Below are positions 59,508 through 61,881 of a stretch of 61,881 nt of DNA, in pieces. The notes under the pieces were generated by a model that made no database searches, was not told where the DNA came from, and was given only the letters and a program-made list of their open reading frames with translations. The DNA comes from an uncultured Prevotella sp. (GTDB lineage Bacteria > Bacteroidota > Bacteroidia > Bacteroidales > Bacteroidaceae): positions 1 through 61,881 of the forward strand of contig USHW01000009.1 of NCBI GenBank assembly GCA_900554545.1. The letters run 5' to 3'. Numbering within the stretch: the first letter of the stretch is position 1; each line of letters starts with the position of its first letter. The position numbers and the translations under genes were made by a program.

Positions 59508-59927
59508 CTATAAATTCATGCTGTCCAAGAATTGTTTTATCCTCTCATACGCCTCGTCGGGCGAGGACGTATCGGCCGTAAGCTTCTCAACGGGACAGAT
59601 GTCGGTGCCGGTGCGGTTGATGATGTTGGGCACTTCCTCGCCGAATGATGTCTCTATGCCTGCACTGCGGAGCACTTCGAGCGCACCGGAACTGATTACC
59701 CGGGCGTAGACCTCACGTGCGCCGCCCTTCACAAGCAGCAAGGCCGCACCACGGCCGATTACCCTGTCGGCCACGGAAGCACCGCGAAGGAAGTCTGGCT
59801 CGTCAGTAACGAGGCTGAAAAGGTCGGCTACGCCGCGGCGGCTGAACGTCCGAAGTTCACCTTGAACCGAACGTGCAACGCCGCGGCAGCTTTCATCAAC
59901 CAACACATTTATCAATTCTTTATCCAT
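59508..59927 (-). CDS. DUF1893 family protein
   Basis: A 139-residue protein of the DUF1893 family: SCRGVARSVQGELRTFSRRGVADLFSLV, then GASVADRVIGRGAALLLVKGGAREVYARVISSGALEVLRSAGIETSFGEEVPNIINRTGTDICPVEKL, which includes the family's core. Function is unknown, probably a small-molecule or redox fold. The ATG at 59927 begins the conserved part; the extension upstream is array Q translated. It ends directly before array P. Confidence 0.85.
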   Translation of the reverse strand: MDKELINVLVDESCRGVARSVQGELRTFSRRGVADLFSLVTDEPDFLRGASVADRVIGRGAALLLVKGGAREVYARVISSGALEVLRSAGIETSFGEEVPNIINRTGTDICPVEKLTADTSSPDEAYERIKQFLDSMNL

Positions 59928-59934
59928 CGTCTTT

Positions 59935-60060
59935 TTAGGAGTTAAAGGAGTTAGAGAAATTATCACTCGCTACGCTCGTTAGAAGTTAAAGCCAAATGCC
60001 TTGCTATTTATTAACCATAAGAGTAATGGCTGTAACTTCTTTAACTTCTATACATTCTTT
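59935..60060. repeat. Paired array Q (GTTAAAGAA words)
   Basis: Left words AGGAGTTAAAGGAGTTAGAG; right words TGTAACTTCTTTAACTTC. The spacer repeats TCACTCGCTACGCTCGTTAG and AGTTAAAGCCAAATG of array P with a different middle. It lies between the DUF1893 gene and the reductase gene. Confidence 0.85.
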
Positions 60061-60071
60061 AAATTCACAGA

Positions 60072-61544
60072 CTACACGTCCTGTTTCAATGTCTCCACAA
60101 ACCTGTCTATACGCTGCATCTCCTTCGGTATGTCAATGCGCTGGGGGCAATGGCCCACGCATTGGCCGCAGCCTATGCAGTGGCTGGCCTGGCGGAGACG
60201 AGGAACGCTGCGGTCATAGCCAACGAGGAAGGCACGGCGGGCACGCCTGTACTCACTCGAAGCAGACGAGTTACGAGTTGACGAGTTGACGAGTTTACCG
60301 TCCTTGTCTGCCTGTTGCTCGTCACTTGTCTGCTCTATCACAGGCATGTTGCCCTCCTTTATGCACTTGTTATAGTGCGAAAGCACCGCCGGAATGTCAA
60401 TTCCGTAAGGACAAGGCATGCAGTAGTTGCACTCGTTGCACGGTATAGTCTTGAGGTTGTAGATGTCGTCTGCAATCTCCATGAGGAACTTCTGCTCGTC
60501 GTCGGTCAGCGGTTTGAGCGGCGAATAGGTGCAAAGATTCTCGCGGAGATGCTCCATATAGGTCATGCCCGACAGCACGGTAAGCACTCCGTCGGGTGTT
60601 CCGGCGAAGCGGAACGCCCACGACGCCACGCTCTTTTCAGGCTCGCGCTCCTTCATCTTGGCGACGATGTTGTCAGGAACATTTGCCAGACGGCCTCCCA
60701 GCAGCGGCTCCATGATTACCGCCGGGATGCCGCGCTTCTTCAGTTCGCCATACAGATACACGGCGTCAGTATTCCTCGGGTTGATTTCATCGGCATAGTT
60801 CCAGTCGAGATAGTTCAGCTCTATCTGGGCGAAGTCCCAGTGGTAACGCCCCTCGTCGTGCCACTTGAGCAGCATGTCATATATCTTCACATCGCCGTGA
60901 TACGAGAAGCCGAGGTTACGTATGCGGCCTTTCTCGCGCTGCTCTACGAGCCAGTCGAGTATGCCGTTGTCCATGTAACGGTGGTTGAACTCGGCAAGCG
61001 CGTCGTTGCCCATACCTATGCCGTGAAGCAGAAGGTAGTCGATGTAGTCAACCTGAAGCTCTTTCAGCGAGTTCTCGAACATCTCAATCGAACCTTCGCG
61101 CGTCCAAGTCTCGGGCGAGAAGTTTGACATCTTCGTGGCGATGAAGAACTCCGAGCGCTTATGACGGCTCAAAGCTATGCCCGTAGCGTGCTCTGACATG
61201 CCCTGGCAGTAAGCAGGTGACGTGTCAAAATAGTTCACTCCGTGCTCGATGGCGTAGTCAACCTGCCGGTTAACCATCTCCTGGTCAATCGGCGTTTCTT
61301 CCAGTTCGCGCGCCGAAGCCTTGTCTTCGCCCTGCGCAGGCAGGCGCATCATGCCGTAGCCTAACAGCGAAACCTTGTCCTTTGTCTTGGGGTTCACCCT
61401 GTATGTCATCTTCCCTTTCTCCGGCTCTTGTACCGAAGCCGAAGTCTGCTTGCCGTCCTTGCACGCCGCAAGCAGCGCCGACGATGCCACGGCACCGCCT
61501 CCGAGAGCCTTCAGGAAGTTGCGTCTTGATATGTCTTTTGCCAT
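60072..61544 (-). CDS. Aldo/keto reductase with C-terminal ferredoxin domain and Tat signal
   Basis: A 490-residue exported oxidoreductase. The N-terminus MAKDISRRNFLKALGGGAV is a twin-arginine signal, followed by LLAAC, a possible lipid cysteine at about residue 28. The aldo/keto domain has YFDTSPAYCQGMSEHATG (Asp, Tyr), FFIATKMSN (Lys) and YLLLHG (His). The end has two 4Fe-4S clusters (CNECNYCMPCPYGID and CIGCGQCVGHCPQRIDIP). Between them, residues about 400-428 are translated from array S, where relatives have a much shorter linker. The extended start from 61622 is array R, so the ATG at 61544 is used. Confidence 0.9.
   Translation of the reverse strand: MAKDISRRNFLKALGGGAVASSALLAACKDGKQTSASVQEPEKGKMTYRVNPKTKDKVSLLGYGMMRLPAQGEDKASARELEETPIDQEMVNRQVDYAIEHGVNYFDTSPAYCQGMSEHATGIALSRHKRSEFFIATKMSNFSPETWTREGSIEMFENSLKELQVDYIDYLLLHGIGMGNDALAEFNHRYMDNGILDWLVEQREKGRIRNLGFSYHGDVKIYDMLLKWHDEGRYHWDFAQIELNYLDWNYADEINPRNTDAVYLYGELKKRGIPAVIMEPLLGGRLANVPDNIVAKMKEREPEKSVASWAFRFAGTPDGVLTVLSGMTYMEHLRENLCTYSPLKPLTDDEQKFLMEIADDIYNLKTIPCNECNYCMPCPYGIDIPAVLSHYNKCIKEGNMPVIEQTSDEQQADKDGKLVNSSTRNSSASSEYRRARRAFLVGYDRSVPRLRQASHCIGCGQCVGHCPQRIDIPKEMQRIDRFVETLKQDV
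60262..60345. repeat. In-frame paired array S (GTTGACGA words) in the reductase gene
   Basis: Left arm GACGAGTTACGAGTTGACGAG then TTGACGAG; right arm GTCTGCCTGTTGCTCGTCACTTG then TCTGCTC. It encodes EQTSDEQQADK and LVNSSTRNSS in the reductase frame. The left-arm peptide LVNSSTRNSS closely matches LVDLSTRNSS from array N. Confidence 0.88.
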
Positions 61545-61552
61545 GATTCTTT

Positions 61553-61612
61553 TATTAGAAGTTAAAGAAGTTAAGGAAGTTATCACTCCCTTCGGGAGCT
61601 TAGGAGTTAAAG
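61553..61612. repeat. Array R (GTTAAAGAA words) before the reductase gene
   Basis: AGAAGTTAAAGAAGTTAAGG and AAGTTATCACTCCC, then a GGAGCTTAGGAGTTAAAGACAAATG spacer related to those in P and Q. The far arm is not clearly present. It lies just upstream of the minus-strand ATG at 61544. Confidence 0.75.
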
Positions 61613-61677
61613 ACAAATGCATTGTTGGATGCCTGCCATGTACTCACTTCCATCCTTTTTGTTTATATTTTGTAATC

Positions 61678-61820
61678 CCTTGTATTTCAACGCCTTACGC
61701 ATCGGCTTCTAAAAGGTGGCCTTTTACCGTCCGAAAGACCGTGTTTTAGGGGCTGAAAGACGGCCTTTTACAGTGTGAAAGACCGTCTTTTGCACGGCGC
61801 CTGTACAATGATTGTTTTAC
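61678..61820. repeat. Palindromic stack 14, motif on both sides
   Basis: Left motif TTGTATTTCAACGCCTTAC at about 61679. The units are AAAAGGTGGCCTTTT, GAAAGACCGTGTTTT, GAAAGACGGCCTTTT, GAAAGACCGTCTTTT (61710-61792). A weaker right motif ATGATTGTTTTACAAGTAAC is at 61808. The remaining bases to the window end hold nothing I can name. Confidence 0.8.
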
Positions 61821-61881
61821 AAGTAACCTCATTTCCGCAACTCTTTTATCCTCTCATGACACGACAGTTTTTTTGCGATTT

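Noticed and set aside
1570..61820. Stacks as ERIC, BOX or REP elements of enterobacteria
   Set aside because: Neither the sequence nor the unit length matches those families, and no RAYT transposase is seen.
1..61881. Prophage or conjugative element
   Set aside because: No integrase, capsid, portal, relaxase or tra genes are present; the only mobile gene is the truncated transposase at the left edge.

Overview
This window comes from a Bacteroidota chromosome, most likely Prevotellaceae (Prevotella in the broad sense). The evidence is: repeated -7 boxes of the TAnnTTTG type with TTG about 19-23 bases upstream; an IS1380-type transposase start; lipoproteins with Cys-Gly-Asp/Glu-rich starts; a BspA-like leucine-rich repeat protein with a type IX secretion-like C-terminus; porQ next to cmk; and large TPR/LuxR-type regulators. 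No phage, plasmid, CRISPR or rRNA genes are visible. One tRNA-Ser(GGA) is present.

Layout. 1-185: truncated transposase on the left edge. 512-3204: a lipoprotein and a MATE transporter. 3293-11426: a long plus-strand run with a cytidylate-kinase-like gene, a YfcE-type phosphoesterase, rfbB, a small unknown, purT, then a sugar-modification set (frameshifted acyltransferase, fdtA, a FemAB-like GNAT, fdtB) that together with rfbB would make a dTDP-3-amino-3,6-dideoxyhexose for surface glycan. 11839-16213 (minus): LRR protein, TPR/LuxR regulator, outer-membrane protein. 16450-19399 (plus): rsmF-like methyltransferase, thyA, folA. 19921-25431 (minus): frameshifted DUF4369/TlpA protein, Lrp regulator, exbB-x-exbD-exbD energy-transduction operon, tRNA-Ser, AraC regulator. 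25795-28471 (plus): two aldo/keto reductases and a hexapeptide acetyltransferase. 28579-32008 (minus): tatD, an unknown, a polyprenyl synthase, a TonB protein. 32176-36751 (plus): porQ-cmk and lutABC. 36948-44433: an AraC gene broken by a stop codon, facing a TolC/MFP/MFS efflux operon, then a FabK/nitronate-monooxygenase-like gene and an MFS transporter. 44483-54374 (minus): MATE, a 45-residue small ORF with its own promoter and structured leader, glyS with an FKBP lipoprotein, two tandem GH43 enzymes, a TonB-receptor-like barrel. 54645-61544: second TPR/LuxR regulator, kup, an ECF S component, a DUF1893 protein, a ferredoxin-type aldo/keto reductase.

The most striking content is between the genes. 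There are two systems of repeats. (1) About 14 stacks, each of 3-5 palindromic units of the type AAAAGGCCACCTTTT or AAAAGACGGCCTTTT, accompanied by a directional motif near TGATTATCAACnnGTTAC that reads on the plus strand at every locus where I can see it. They sit mainly at transcription-unit boundaries and look like bidirectional terminators. (2) About 20 paired arrays: a run of 7-9-base tandem words, a short spacer, then the same words inverted, making a long imperfect hairpin. The words differ completely from locus to locus (GGTTATAC, GTTGACGA, AATTATG, GTTAAAGAA, GAGAGTT and others) while the architecture is constant. They fill spacers between codirectional or convergent genes, sometimes supply the upstream gene's stop codon, end just before the next start codon, and in two cases (barrel gene near 53200, reductase gene near 60300) lie in frame inside a coding sequence.

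Four genes carry single lesions relative to their families (three 1-base shifts, one in-frame TGA). These could be real decay or sequence errors. Functions are read by recognition of motifs only; no database search was run.
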